Assembly (NCBI GenBank): GCA_002699025.1
Contig: PABA01000124.1
Coordinates: 19,438-83,437 of the forward strand
Reading direction: 5' to 3'
DNA length: 64,000 nt
Source of the DNA: Sandaracinus sp.
GTDB lineage: Bacteria > Myxococcota_A > Polyangia > Polyangiales > Houyiibacteriaceae
Position 1 is the first letter of the stretch; the number at the start of each line of letters is the position of its first letter. The notes beneath the pieces were generated by a model. It saw only the letters and a program-made list of their open reading frames with translations. It did not search any database and had not been told where the DNA came from. Both the position numbers and the translations under genes were made by a program. This document shows, in pieces, positions 52,439-60,853 of this stretch.

Positions 52439-53746
52439 CTACTCGGCGGCCTCGAGGCGGGCGGGCGCGGCGGCCCAGCGACCGAGCGTGGCGAGCAGGG
52501 TCTGGTGCTGGCGAAAGAGGTCGTGCTCCGGGCGCACGCCGGGCGGGGCGATCGGGCTCTTGAAGTAGAAGGAGAGCCACTCCTGCATGCCGCGCTCGCC
52601 GGCGCGCTGCGCCAGGTCGAGGAAGAGCGCGAGGTCGAGCACGAGGGGCGCCGCGAGGATCGAGTCCCGGCAGAGGAAGTCGATCTTCACCTGCATGTCG
52701 TAGCCCAGCCAGCCGCGCAGATCGATGTTGTCCCAGCCCTCCTTCCGGTCGCCGCGCGGCGGGTAATAGTTGATGCGCACCTTGTGATAAAGGTCGCCGT
52801 AGAGGTCCGGGTGGAGCTCGGGCTCGAGGATGTGGTCGAGCACGCCGAGCTTGCTGACCTCCTTCGAGCGGAAGCTCTCCGGGTCGTCGAGCACCTCTCC
52901 GTCGCGGTTGCCCAGGATGTTGGTCGAGAACCAGCCGCGGACGCCGAGCATGCGCGCCTTCAGGCCCGGCGCGAGGATGGTCTTCATGAGCGTCTGGCCG
53001 GTCTTGAAGTCGCTCCCGGCGACGGGGACACCGCGCGCGTGGGCGAGCTCGACGAGGGCCGGGCAGCTCACGGTCATGTGCGGGGCGCCGTTCGCGTAGG
53101 GCACGCCCTCCATCAGGCAGGCCCAGGCGTAGATCTGCGAGGGGCTGATCGCCGGGTCGCTCTCGTCGAGGCCGCGCTCGAAGGCCTCGAGGGAGCGGTG
53201 GCAGGGGGCGGGCTCGCGCCAGGCCTCGGTGGAGCCGCACCACACGGCGACGGCGCGCTCGAGGTCGTTGTCGCGCAGGAAGCGGCGCACGTCCGCCCGG
53301 GTCTCCTCGGCGAGGTCGCGCTTGGAGCGCGCGGTCTTCACGTGCTCGCCGCGGAGGCGCTTGACGAACTCGGGGAAGAAGACGGCCTTCATGGGGCGCA
53401 CGGCGGCGAGCTCGTCGCGGATGGGCTCGAGGTGGCGGGCGGAGAGGACGTCGGCCGTGAGGGCGGCGTCGAGGGCGCTCTCGTCGAAGAGGTCCCAGCC
53501 GCCGAACACGAGGTCGTCGAGGCCGGCGAGGGGGACGGCCTCGCGCACGCGGGCGCCACCCTCGAGGGTGCCGAGCTCGGCGAGGGAGCCGATGGGTGCG
53601 CCGAGGCCGCGGCGGGCGAGCATGACGCCGGCCATGAAGGTCGAGGCGACGGCGCCCATGCCCGGGAGGAGGACGCCGAGCTTGCCGCGGGCGGGCGCCG
53701 GCGCGTCGGTGGGGCGGGGCGGGAGCGAGGAGATCGTATCGGTCAT
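52439..53746 (-). CDS. ino1: Inositol-3-phosphate synthase
   Basis: A 435-residue NAD-dependent enzyme isomerising glucose-6-phosphate to myo-inositol-3-phosphate. ATG 53746 follows AGGAG. Motifs: GKLGVLLPGMGAVASTFMAGVMLAR (NAD-binding GxGxxxS), VWCGSTEAWREP, GVPYANGAPHMTVSCPALVELA, GVPVAGSDFKTGQTLMKTILAPGLK, GWFSTNILGNRDGEVLDDP and the C-terminal HKVRINYYPPRGDRKEGWDNIDL. All match the bacterial myo-inositol-1-phosphate synthase family. The GT4 glycosyltransferase 130 bases upstream is on the same strand, suggesting an inositol-containing lipid or thiol pathway. Confidence 0.95.
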   Translation of the reverse strand: MTDTISSLPPRPTDAPAPARGKLGVLLPGMGAVASTFMAGVMLARRGLGAPIGSLAELGTLEGGARVREAVPLAGLDDLVFGGWDLFDESALDAALTADVLSARHLEPIRDELAAVRPMKAVFFPEFVKRLRGEHVKTARSKRDLAEETRADVRRFLRDNDLERAVAVWCGSTEAWREPAPCHRSLEAFERGLDESDPAISPSQIYAWACLMEGVPYANGAPHMTVSCPALVELAHARGVPVAGSDFKTGQTLMKTILAPGLKARMLGVRGWFSTNILGNRDGEVLDDPESFRSKEVSKLGVLDHILEPELHPDLYGDLYHKVRINYYPPRGDRKEGWDNIDLRGWLGYDMQVKIDFLCRDSILAAPLVLDLALFLDLAQRAGERGMQEWLSFYFKSPIAPPGVRPEHDLFRQHQTLLATLGRWAAAPARLEAAE

Positions 53747-53875
53747 GGGGGGACTCCTGCGGCCAGGTGGCGGGGCCCTACCCCGGCGCGACCGCACGAG
53801 TCGGTCTTGCAACCGGCGTACCGGCCGCCCAGCCGGTTTCTTTCGCCGGTCGAGGCGCGCGACCGTGGTGCCGCT

Positions 53876-55021
53876 TCACGACCGCCGTGAGAGGGAGTCA
53901 CAGAGGAAGCGCTCGATCTTCTCGGCGCGGGCGTCCCAGGTCAGGCCCTCGGAGGTCGCGAAGGCGGCGGCGCCGAGGCGCGCGACGCGCTCCGGATCGG
54001 CCAGGAGCCGGCGCAGGGCCTCGGCGGCGGCGACGGCGTCCCCGGGCGGGACCAGCACGGCGTTGTCGTCGTCGCGCAGGAGCTCGGCGGTGTCGGGCGA
54101 GCGCGGGGCGAGGATGGGGCGGCCGGCGGCGAGGTAGAGGAAGAGCTTCATCGGCAGGACGGTGTTGCCGATCAGGCCGAGGGGGACGCGGCTCGGCGGC
54201 TGGAGCAGCACGTCGGCGGCGAAGAGGTGGGTCGCGACCGTCTCCATCGGCGCCCAGGGCTCGACGCGCACGTTCGCGAGCGGCTCCGCCAACCGCTCCA
54301 CGAGGCCGCGCCCGCGCGAGCCGACGATCACGAAGAGCACGTCGGGGAGGCGCTTGGCCATGTCGATGGCGACGTTCAGCCCCTTGGTCGCGTTCACGTG
54401 GCCCGTGTAGGTGACGATGGGTCGGTCCTTCGGCAGGCCGAGGGCCTCGCGGGCGGCGCCCCGATCCATGGGCGGGCGGAAGTGCGAGGGCTCGAAGCCG
54501 TTGTGCACGACGCGCAGCCGGTCCGGGTCGACGCCGAGGGCGAGGTAGCGCTGCCGGGCGAAGTCGGAGTGGAGGACGGCGCCGAGGAACTGCGGGCGGC
54601 GCATGGCCTGGCGGAAGGGCCAGCGGAGGATCGGGAACTGATCGAACCAGGGCCGGTAGGTCTCGTAGGCGAAGGGGCGGTCGAGAGTGGCGGCGGCGGC
54701 GAAGAGGGTCGGGAAGTTCCGCGTGTAGACGACGTCGGCGTCGCGGGCGGCGCTGGAGCGGAGCGCGCGGAGGGCGTGGCTCCACTTGCGCACGGTGTCC
54801 TGGCCGGCGAGGGGCGTCGGGATGGGCGCGACCTCGAAGTCGCCTTCGACCGAGTAGTGGCGCCGGAGGGCGTCGGCGGTGGGCGGCCGGCCGGGCGGGT
54901 GCGGGAGCACGAGGGTGACGCGCACGCCGCGGCGGGCGAGGGCGGCGACGGTGCGGAGGGCCTGCTCGGAGTCGGTCTCGTGGGCGGGGAGGACCCGGTC
55001 GAAGAGGTAGGCGAGGTGCAT
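53876..55021 (-). CDS. Family 4 glycosyltransferase
   Basis: A 381-residue GT-B enzyme starting MHLAYLFDRVLPAHETDSEQALRTVAALARRG. Donor-binding C-terminal domain: RLRVVHNGFEPSHFRPP, PIVTYTGHVNATKGLNVAIDMAKRLPDVLFVIVGSRG and KLFLYLAAGRPILAPRSPDTAELLRDDDNAVLVPPGD, with the E-x7-E region (Glu/Asp within DTAELLRDD) as in PimB/MshA-like enzymes. It precedes ino1 with a 129-base gap. A PIM-like or inositol-glycolipid mannosyltransferase is possible but no acceptor evidence exists. Divergent from the sulfotransferase. Confidence 0.88.
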   Translation of the reverse strand: MHLAYLFDRVLPAHETDSEQALRTVAALARRGVRVTLVLPHPPGRPPTADALRRHYSVEGDFEVAPIPTPLAGQDTVRKWSHALRALRSSAARDADVVYTRNFPTLFAAAATLDRPFAYETYRPWFDQFPILRWPFRQAMRRPQFLGAVLHSDFARQRYLALGVDPDRLRVVHNGFEPSHFRPPMDRGAAREALGLPKDRPIVTYTGHVNATKGLNVAIDMAKRLPDVLFVIVGSRGRGLVERLAEPLANVRVEPWAPMETVATHLFAADVLLQPPSRVPLGLIGNTVLPMKLFLYLAAGRPILAPRSPDTAELLRDDDNAVLVPPGDAVAAAEALRRLLADPERVARLGAAAFATSEGLTWDARAEKIERFLCDSLSRRS

Positions 55022-55239
55022 GGGGTGCGCTCGGGACGGGGTGGGGAGCGGTGGGGAGCGAAGAGGCGGTCGAGGGGCGGTAGCATGCCTCGCTCCGTCG
55101 ACGACGCGAGCGCCCCCTCGCCCCTGCCCCGTCCGGGACCAGGCACCGAAGTCTCTCCCCCACGCGGCGAGCCCCCGGAGGCGAAGGGAGGAGTGGGGGT
55201 GTGGCGCTCGGGGGAGGCTTGGCGCAACGTCCCCCACCC

Positions 55240-56637
55240 ATGCCCCGTCCCTTCTTCGTCGTCGGCGCGCCGCGCACGGGCACCACCCTCCTCCGCCGGG
55301 TGCTCGTGGCGCATCCGGACGTCGCCATCCCGCCCGAGTCCTTCTTCCTCGCCGAGTACCTCGAGGCCGAGCACGTCCCCCTCGCCCGCCGCCTCGCGCT
55401 CTGGGTGCGCGACCCCGAGCTGATCGAGTGGGGGCAGTGCTTCACGGAGCGCGACTTCGAGGGCTGCGAGGACATGGCCGCCGTCGTGCGCCGGGCGCAC
55501 GCGCTCTTCGCCGAACGGGAGGGCGCGCGGGTCTGGGGGCAGAAGACGCCGCGCCTCGTGCGCTACTGGGCGCTGCTCTCGCGCCTCTTCCCCGACGCGG
55601 TCTTCCTCCACCCGACGCGCGATCCCCGCGCCGTCGTCTCGTCCCTCGCGCGCTCGCCGGCGCATCAGCTCAACGCGCTCGTCGGCGCGCGGCGCTGGCG
55701 CGACGACACGGCGATCGGGATCGAGATGGAGCGGGCGCTCGGGGAGCGCGTGCTGCGCTACGACTACGAGGAGCTGGCGACCGATCCGGAGGGCACGGCG
55801 CGGCGCGTCTGCGCGCACCTCGACATCGACTTCGACCCGGCGATGCTCGAGGCGCCGAGCGAGAAGCTGCGCCTCAAGAAGAGCGAGGAGCGCGCCGGCC
55901 ACCACACGAACGTCGCCGCGCCGATCAGCGCCGCGAGCGTGGAGCGCTGGCGGGAGGATCTGAGCGCGGAGGAGCAGGCGGTGGTCGCGCACGTGACCGG
56001 GGAGGTGGCGCGCGCGCTCGGCTACGCGGTGCCGGACGCGGGGCCGCCCTCGAGCGCGACGCGGCTGCGCATGGCGGCGGGCCACGGCTGGACCTCGGTG
56101 CGCAAGGCCGTGCGCGACGTGACGACGAAGCCGGAGATCCTCCAGCTCGCGCGGCGCCACGCGGCGCTCGGCTCCTTCGGGCGGACGGGGAGGCCTTCGC
56201 CCTGCGCTCCCGTTGATCGCTCCCTGCGGTCGCGATGCGGTCCGCTTTCCGCTTTCCGCTTTCCGTGCTGCCGCTCGCGTGCGGGGTCCATGCCGCTTCG
56301 CGGAGTGAGGGGGCGGCGTGTGCGGCGAGCGGGCGAGATCGCTCCCTGCGGTCGCGATGCGTTCCGCTTTCCGCTTTCCGCTGTCCGTGCTGTCGCTCGC
56401 GTGCGGGGTCCATGCCGGGTCGCGACCAGGGGGTCGCGATGCGTTCCGCTTTCCGCTTTCCGCTGTCCGTGCTGTCGCTCGCGTGCGGGGTCCATGCCGC
56501 TTCGCGGAGTGAGGTGGCGGCGGCGTGTGCGGCGAGCGGGCGAGATCGCTCCCTGCGGTCGCGATGCGTTCCGCTTTCCGCTTTCCGCTGTCCGTGCTGT
56601 CGCTCGAGTGCGGGGTCCATGCCGCTTCGCGGAGTGA
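55240..56637 (+). CDS. Sulfotransferase-family protein whose 3' end runs into a repeat array
   Basis: The catalytic part starts MPRPFFVVGAPRTGTTLLRRVLVAH, with PAPS-binding GAPRTGTTLL (5'-phosphosulfate loop) and HPTRDPRAVVSSLARSP (3'-phosphate site). DYEELATDPEGTARRVCAHLDI is the last conserved region, near residue 205. A normal enzyme would stop at roughly 280-320 residues. Here the frame continues through 56637 as a basic repeat-encoded tail (RSRCGPLSAFRFPCCRS, RRAGEIAPCGRDAFRFPL). The original stop codon has probably been lost by repeat insertion. The enzyme may sulfate lipids or surface glycans. It is divergent from the GT4-ino1 genes. Confidence 0.8.
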   Translation: MPRPFFVVGAPRTGTTLLRRVLVAHPDVAIPPESFFLAEYLEAEHVPLARRLALWVRDPELIEWGQCFTERDFEGCEDMAAVVRRAHALFAEREGARVWGQKTPRLVRYWALLSRLFPDAVFLHPTRDPRAVVSSLARSPAHQLNALVGARRWRDDTAIGIEMERALGERVLRYDYEELATDPEGTARRVCAHLDIDFDPAMLEAPSEKLRLKKSEERAGHHTNVAAPISAASVERWREDLSAEEQAVVAHVTGEVARALGYAVPDAGPPSSATRLRMAAGHGWTSVRKAVRDVTTKPEILQLARRHAALGSFGRTGRPSPCAPVDRSLRSRCGPLSAFRFPCCRSRAGSMPLRGVRGRRVRRAGEIAPCGRDAFRFPLSAVRAVARVRGPCRVATRGSRCVPLSAFRCPCCRSRAGSMPLRGVRWRRRVRRAGEIAPCGRDAFRFPLSAVRAVARVRGPCRFAE

Positions 56638-56740
56638 GGTGGCGGCGGCGTGTGCGCGGCGGGGCGGATCGCGATCCGTGGTCGCTCTGGGCTTCCGCTC
56701 TGCGCTCTCGCTCGCGTGCGGGTTCCATGCCGCTTCGCGG
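56205..56740 (+). repeat. Tandem repeat array (about 123-bp units), four to five copies
   Basis: Units begin GATCGCTCCCTGCGGTCGCG at 56215, 56338 and 56544, with partial ones near 56427 and 56665. Each holds a run of TCCGCTTTCCGCTTTC and GCTCGCGTGCGGGGTCCATG and CCGCTTCGCGGAGTGAGG. The array covers the sulfotransferase 3' end and the space before the next lipoprotein. It is related, inverted, to the 52125-52438 array. Confidence 0.93.
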
Positions 56741-56843
56741 AGTGCGGTCGCGCGGCCGGTCCAGATCCCGATCCCGATCGCGATCGCGGGGGGCCGGTTC
56801 GACCGGCTGGACGCGCCGGCGGTGCTCGCGCAGCATCGACGCC

Positions 56844-58199
56844 GTGCGTGCTCTGCTCCCCTGCCTCGCCCTCGTCCTGGCGTTCGGCTGCGACGACGAT
56901 CCGGAGCCGGCGGTCGACGACGCGCCGCCGACGGAGGGGGCGGCCGAGGAAGCGCCGGCCGAGCCCACCCCGCCCTCCCCTGGCGCGGACGAGGGCGAGG
57001 AGGATCCGCTCGCCGGCCTCGACGATCCGGAGGCGCTCGCCGCCGAGGTGCCCGCGGGCGCCCTCCCCGCCGTGAGCGCCGAGTCGGTGCAGGCGGCGGC
57101 CCCGGAGCGCGGCTGCGCGACCTTCGGCGAGCAGCCCCTCCGCGTCTGGACCCGCCCCGGCCCGGCGCACGTCGTCGCGGTCGGCGAGGACGGCTTCGCG
57201 CTCGCCGGCTACGCTGCGAACGCCGCCGGCGATGGCGAGGAGGTCTGGCTGCTCACGGCCTCCCCCACGCGCGCGCCGCGCCCGGTGCTCCGCGAGGACC
57301 TGCCCCACGCCCTCTCCGTGCCCCGCGTCGCCGGCCCCGGCCTCGGCCGCATGGACGACGGGCACGTCGGCCTCGTCACCCTCGACGGGGCCGCGGACGC
57401 GCGCTTCACCATCGTGCAGCTCGGCGGCCGCCGGGCGCCCTGGCGCGAGCTCGGGCCCCACGCCGATCAGCGCTTCGCGCCGGCCATCGGGCTCCGGGGC
57501 GGCCGCCACGCCGTCGCCTGGACGGAGGGCACCGAGGAGGGGCAGCGCGTCCACTACGCGGCCTTCGACCCGACGGGTCGCGAGCTCGCGCGCCACGACC
57601 TCACGCAGGAGAGCATGGGCGCGGCGGCGCCGGTCTTCGCCGACGGCGCCACCGAGGACCTGATCTTCATCGACCCGCGCGAGGCGACCTCCGTGCTCTA
57701 CCGCGCCGACCTGACGACCGACCCGCCGCCGGTGGAGGTGCTCCGCCCGGTCTCGAGCGTCTACGACCCGGCGGCCCTCGCGCCCGTCGTGCTCGGGGAG
57801 CGCGCGCTGATCGGCTACACGGCCGTGGGCATGGCCGCCGCGACCGCCGTGGGGCTCGTCTGGAAGGAGGGCGAGAGCGCCTCGGCGCCGCAGGCGCTGG
57901 TGCCGAGCGAGGGCTACGGCGCGCTCCACGTCTCGGCGGCGGCGGCCGAGGGCCGCGCCGTCTTCGCCGCCGACCACCCCAAGGGCCGGGAGCGCGGCGC
58001 GGCGCGCGAGGTCTGGGTGCGCGTCGTCGAGCCGACCGAGGGCGGCGCCACGCTCGGTGAGCCGCTCACGCTGGCCGCGCCCGACGGCACCGGGCGCTGG
58101 GCGCACCTCGCGCGCCACCCGAGCGGCACCTACGCGCTCGTCTTCACGGCCGGCGACGGCGTCTACCTCCACTTCCTCCGCTGCGACGACGCCGGATGA
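56844..58199 (+). CDS. Lipoprotein, probable beta-propeller-like
   Basis: A 451-residue predicted lipoprotein from a GTG: VRALLPCLALVLAFGC with lipobox Cys16, then an Asp/Glu/Pro-rich linker to about 85. The remaining 360 residues consist of repeated strand-turn units of 45-60 residues (GRMDDGHVGLVTLDGAADARFTIVQLGG, GLRGGRHAVAWTEGTEEGQRVHYAAF, DGATEDLIFIDPREATSVLYR), consistent with a six- or seven-bladed beta-propeller, though no known family is identified. Its stop overlaps the start of the next gene (ATGA), so the two are co-expressed. Confidence 0.75.
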   Translation: MRALLPCLALVLAFGCDDDPEPAVDDAPPTEGAAEEAPAEPTPPSPGADEGEEDPLAGLDDPEALAAEVPAGALPAVSAESVQAAAPERGCATFGEQPLRVWTRPGPAHVVAVGEDGFALAGYAANAAGDGEEVWLLTASPTRAPRPVLREDLPHALSVPRVAGPGLGRMDDGHVGLVTLDGAADARFTIVQLGGRRAPWRELGPHADQRFAPAIGLRGGRHAVAWTEGTEEGQRVHYAAFDPTGRELARHDLTQESMGAAAPVFADGATEDLIFIDPREATSVLYRADLTTDPPPVEVLRPVSSVYDPAALAPVVLGERALIGYTAVGMAAATAVGLVWKEGESASAPQALVPSEGYGALHVSAAAAEGRAVFAADHPKGRERGAAREVWVRVVEPTEGGATLGEPLTLAAPDGTGRWAHLARHPSGTYALVFTAGDGVYLHFLRCDDAG

Positions 58200-58876
58200 T
58201 CGCGCTGAAGGGCACCCGGATCGCGGGCTCGGCGCCCCGCGAGGACGTCGACGCCGAGCTCGCCGCGCTCCTCGATCGGGGGCGGCGCCACGCGCGCTGG
58301 CAGCGGCTCGGCTGCGCCGTCACGACGGGTGGCCTGATCGCCGGCGTCACGCTGATGGTGCTCGGCCACTACTACACGATGGGCGTGGTCGGCCTGGTGA
58401 TGCTCTTCGCCTACGTGGCCTCCCAGTCGCTCGACCCGGAGCTCGAGGACGACCGGCGCGTGCTGCTCGTGCGGGAGCTGCTGGCGAAGCTGCCGATCGA
58501 CGAGGCGGCGCCGATCGGCCTCGAGCTCGAGCTGAACGACTACATGTACGAGAAGCCCGTGGAGAAGGAGCCGCGACGGGCGGGCAAGCTGCGAGCGCGC
58601 TACGCGCAGCGCTGGCTGAAGCTCGGCTTCCTGGCGGAGAGCGGCGAGCGGGTGACGCTCGCGCTCACGGTCGAGGCGACGCTCGAGCAGGATGGGATCG
58701 ACGTCGAGGAGCGCGAGGAGCGCGAGCGGGCGGTGCTCGCGTTCGAGGAGGACGGCGAGCCCCTCGAGCGCGAGGTCGAGCCCGTGCGCGGCTGGCGCCG
58801 GGAGGACGACGGCTTCGTGGTCGAGGGCCTCGCCTCCGCCGGCCAGGTGCGGGCCCTGATCGAATCGGCGCTCTGA
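58196..58876 (+). CDS. Hypothetical membrane protein with two helices
   Basis: A 226-residue protein. Two adjacent hydrophobic segments (about 36-80: CAVTTGGLIAGVTLMVLGHYYTMGVVGLVMLFAYVAS) form a hairpin. A helical, strongly charged cytosolic domain follows (PELEDDRRVLLVRELLAKL, EEREERERAVLAFEEDGEPLEREVE). No domain is recognised. The four-base ATGA overlap with the upstream lipoprotein suggests an inner-membrane partner of an envelope protein. Confidence 0.7.
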   Translation: MIALKGTRIAGSAPREDVDAELAALLDRGRRHARWQRLGCAVTTGGLIAGVTLMVLGHYYTMGVVGLVMLFAYVASQSLDPELEDDRRVLLVRELLAKLPIDEAAPIGLELELNDYMYEKPVEKEPRRAGKLRARYAQRWLKLGFLAESGERVTLALTVEATLEQDGIDVEEREERERAVLAFEEDGEPLEREVEPVRGWRREDDGFVVEGLASAGQVRALIESAL

Positions 58877-59054
58877 ACCCCTGCCCCTGCGGTCCCTGCC
58901 CGCCGCTCGAGCAAGACGCGGCCGCAGTCCCCCCTGCGAAGGCCGCGAACGCGGCGACGTCAGGCGGCTGCGAAGGGGAGCGCACCCACCTCTTCCCCAT
59001 GACCCGGCCCCACGGAGCCGCGTTCGTGCGGCGTCGAAGAACCGACCCGTGTGA

Positions 59055-59071
59055 CGCCGCCGGAGGCGGCG
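59055..59071. terminator. Hairpin between convergent genes
   Basis: CGCCGCC/GGCGGCG with a GGA loop, seven base pairs, in the 232-base space between the convergent membrane-protein and beta-helix genes. No T-tract. The rest of that space holds no recognisable feature. Confidence 0.4.
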
Positions 59072-59108
59072 CCGAGGGCCTGACGGGCCCGCTGGTAAGC
59101 AAGACCAG

Positions 59109-60623
59109 TCAGCGAGCGGAGGTACACTGGTCGGCGCCGACGTCGATGGCGCCCTCGCGCGCCTCCCCGTCGAAGTCGTCGTCGAGCCCCGCGACGCTCT
59201 CGCCGGCGCCGTCCACCTCGGCGATGTCGCAGCGCGCCAGGTGCAGGTCGCCTTCGGCGCCGTCCACGAACCAGCTCGCCTCGGCCGCCTCCACGTTGCC
59301 CCCGAGCGTCGCCGTCGCGTCGTTCCGCGCGCGGATGCGCCCGTTCGTCAGGTTGTTCAGCACGCGCAGGCCGCTCGTCGAGCCCCAGCGGTACTCGATC
59401 GCGTTCGGGTAGGCGTCGGGCGAGGCGAAGAAGACCGTGTTGTTCACGACGGCGCTCTCGTGCGCGCGCTCCACGATGATGCCCACGTCGTGCTCGCCGC
59501 TCCGCGGGAAGCGGCTGAAGACCATGTTGTTACGGATGGTCGTCCCGTAGACCTCGGCGCGCAGACCGAGGCCGATGCCGCGCGCGCAGTCGACGATGTG
59601 GTTGCGCTCGATCCTATGCCCGCTCCCCTCCTCGCTGTCCCACATGTGGATCGCGTGCTCGGCGAGGCCGCCGGTGTAGGTCATGCCTCCGCGCTGGTCG
59701 GCGGCCTGCCCGTGCGCCGGGCGTGGCGTCCCGTCGGCGTCGCAGTAGATCCCCTCGAAGACGCTGTCGTGCACGTGCCAGTCGCGCGCGTCGTGCGTGT
59801 CGATGCCGCCCGTGTAGCAGGTGGTGTTGCCGTCGGGGGAGCCGTAGCCCCAGACGTTGTCGCGGCCGGCGTCGGTCATCCGGAAGCGGCTGCAGCTCAC
59901 CTCCACGTCGTCGACGTTCAGTCCGTCCCCGGGGCTCGACTTCAGGAATTGCTGGCCCCCGTCGATCAGATCGACGTCGTGGATCACGACCCCGTCCGCG
60001 TCCTTCCAGAGGTGGATCAGGTGGAAGATGGAGCGCCGCACGGTGAAGCTCGCGAGCACCACGCCGGGCGCGTCGACGGTGATGGGCGCCGTGCTGCCGC
60101 CGTGGCTCCGGTAGGCCGAGTCGATCACGACCGCGCTCGCGTCGCCGGAGGCGCTCCGCAGCGTCACGTTCGGCGTCGTGAAGTAGAGGCCGGTGTAGCT
60201 GCCACCGGAGGCCTCGGGGAGCGTGTAGGTGCCGTCCTCGAGGAGGATCGTCGTCCCCTCGGCGGCGCCGGAGACCACCTGGCGGAGCGTGCGCGTCTCG
60301 CCGTCCACCTCGACCTGCCCGTCGCCGGCCGGGCGCACGCGGATCGTCGCGCCCGTCGCGTCCACGATCGCGGCCGTCCGCTCGGCGCAGACGGCCCCCG
60401 GCATGGGCGCGCCGCCATCCTCGCTGCCGCCGCCGTCGAGGCCCGGTCCGCCATCGACGCCCGGGCCGCCATCGACGCCGCCGCCATCGTCCAGGACGGG
60501 GCCCGCGTCTGCGCCGCCGCCGTCCGGCCGGTCCATCGCGCCGTCCGGGGCGCCGTCGTCGTCGCCGCAGCCGGCGAGCGCGAGCAGGAGGACACATGCG
60601 AACGTCGTTCGGAGAAGCACCAT
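59109..60623 (-). CDS. Right-handed parallel beta-helix lipoprotein
   Basis: A 504-residue predicted lipoprotein: VLLRTTFACVLLLALAGC with lipid Cys19, then a Gly/Asp/Ala linker (DGGGADAGPVLDDGGGVDGG) to about 75. The rest follows PbH1 coil spacing: GVVIHDVDLIDGGQQFLKSS, RDWHVHDSVFEGIYCDADG, HRIERNHIVDCARGIGLGLRAEVYGTTIRNNMVFS, SAVVNNTVFFASP, LRVLNNLTNGRIRARND. Such solenoids are typical of polysaccharide lyases, epimerases and adhesins; the catalytic residues cannot be assigned. Several Cys pairs are likely disulfides. Divergent from the PAS-GGDEF gene. Confidence 0.83.
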   Translation of the reverse strand: MVLLRTTFACVLLLALAGCGDDDGAPDGAMDRPDGGGADAGPVLDDGGGVDGGPGVDGGPGLDGGGSEDGGAPMPGAVCAERTAAIVDATGATIRVRPAGDGQVEVDGETRTLRQVVSGAAEGTTILLEDGTYTLPEASGGSYTGLYFTTPNVTLRSASGDASAVVIDSAYRSHGGSTAPITVDAPGVVLASFTVRRSIFHLIHLWKDADGVVIHDVDLIDGGQQFLKSSPGDGLNVDDVEVSCSRFRMTDAGRDNVWGYGSPDGNTTCYTGGIDTHDARDWHVHDSVFEGIYCDADGTPRPAHGQAADQRGGMTYTGGLAEHAIHMWDSEEGSGHRIERNHIVDCARGIGLGLRAEVYGTTIRNNMVFSRFPRSGEHDVGIIVERAHESAVVNNTVFFASPDAYPNAIEYRWGSTSGLRVLNNLTNGRIRARNDATATLGGNVEAAEASWFVDGAEGDLHLARCDIAEVDGAGESVAGLDDDFDGEAREGAIDVGADQCTSAR

Positions 60624-60658
60624 GCGCCCGAGAATGGCCGGCTCGGCGCCCCGCATCC

Positions 60659-60684
60659 ATCCCCGAGCGGCGATGTCCGGGGAT
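60659..60684. promoter_or_regulatory. 7-bp inverted repeat upstream of the beta-helix gene
   Basis: ATCCCCG (60659-60665) and CGGGGAT (60678-60684) are perfectly complementary with a 12-base spacer. The dyad lies 36 bases before the beta-helix start, in the divergent region shared with the cyclase gene. Confidence 0.4.
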
Positions 60685-60853
60685 TCATCGACGCGTCGCT
60701 CGCGAGCGAGGTACGGATTTTTCCGATCGCACGGTGTGCGCCCCGCGCGTGCGCGAGCGCACAGATTTCCCCGACACGCCGACGGGTGCGCGTCGACGAC
60801 ATCGGATCTGCTTCGCTTTCGGCGTGGCACGGTGACTGCAATCTCCCCCTCCC

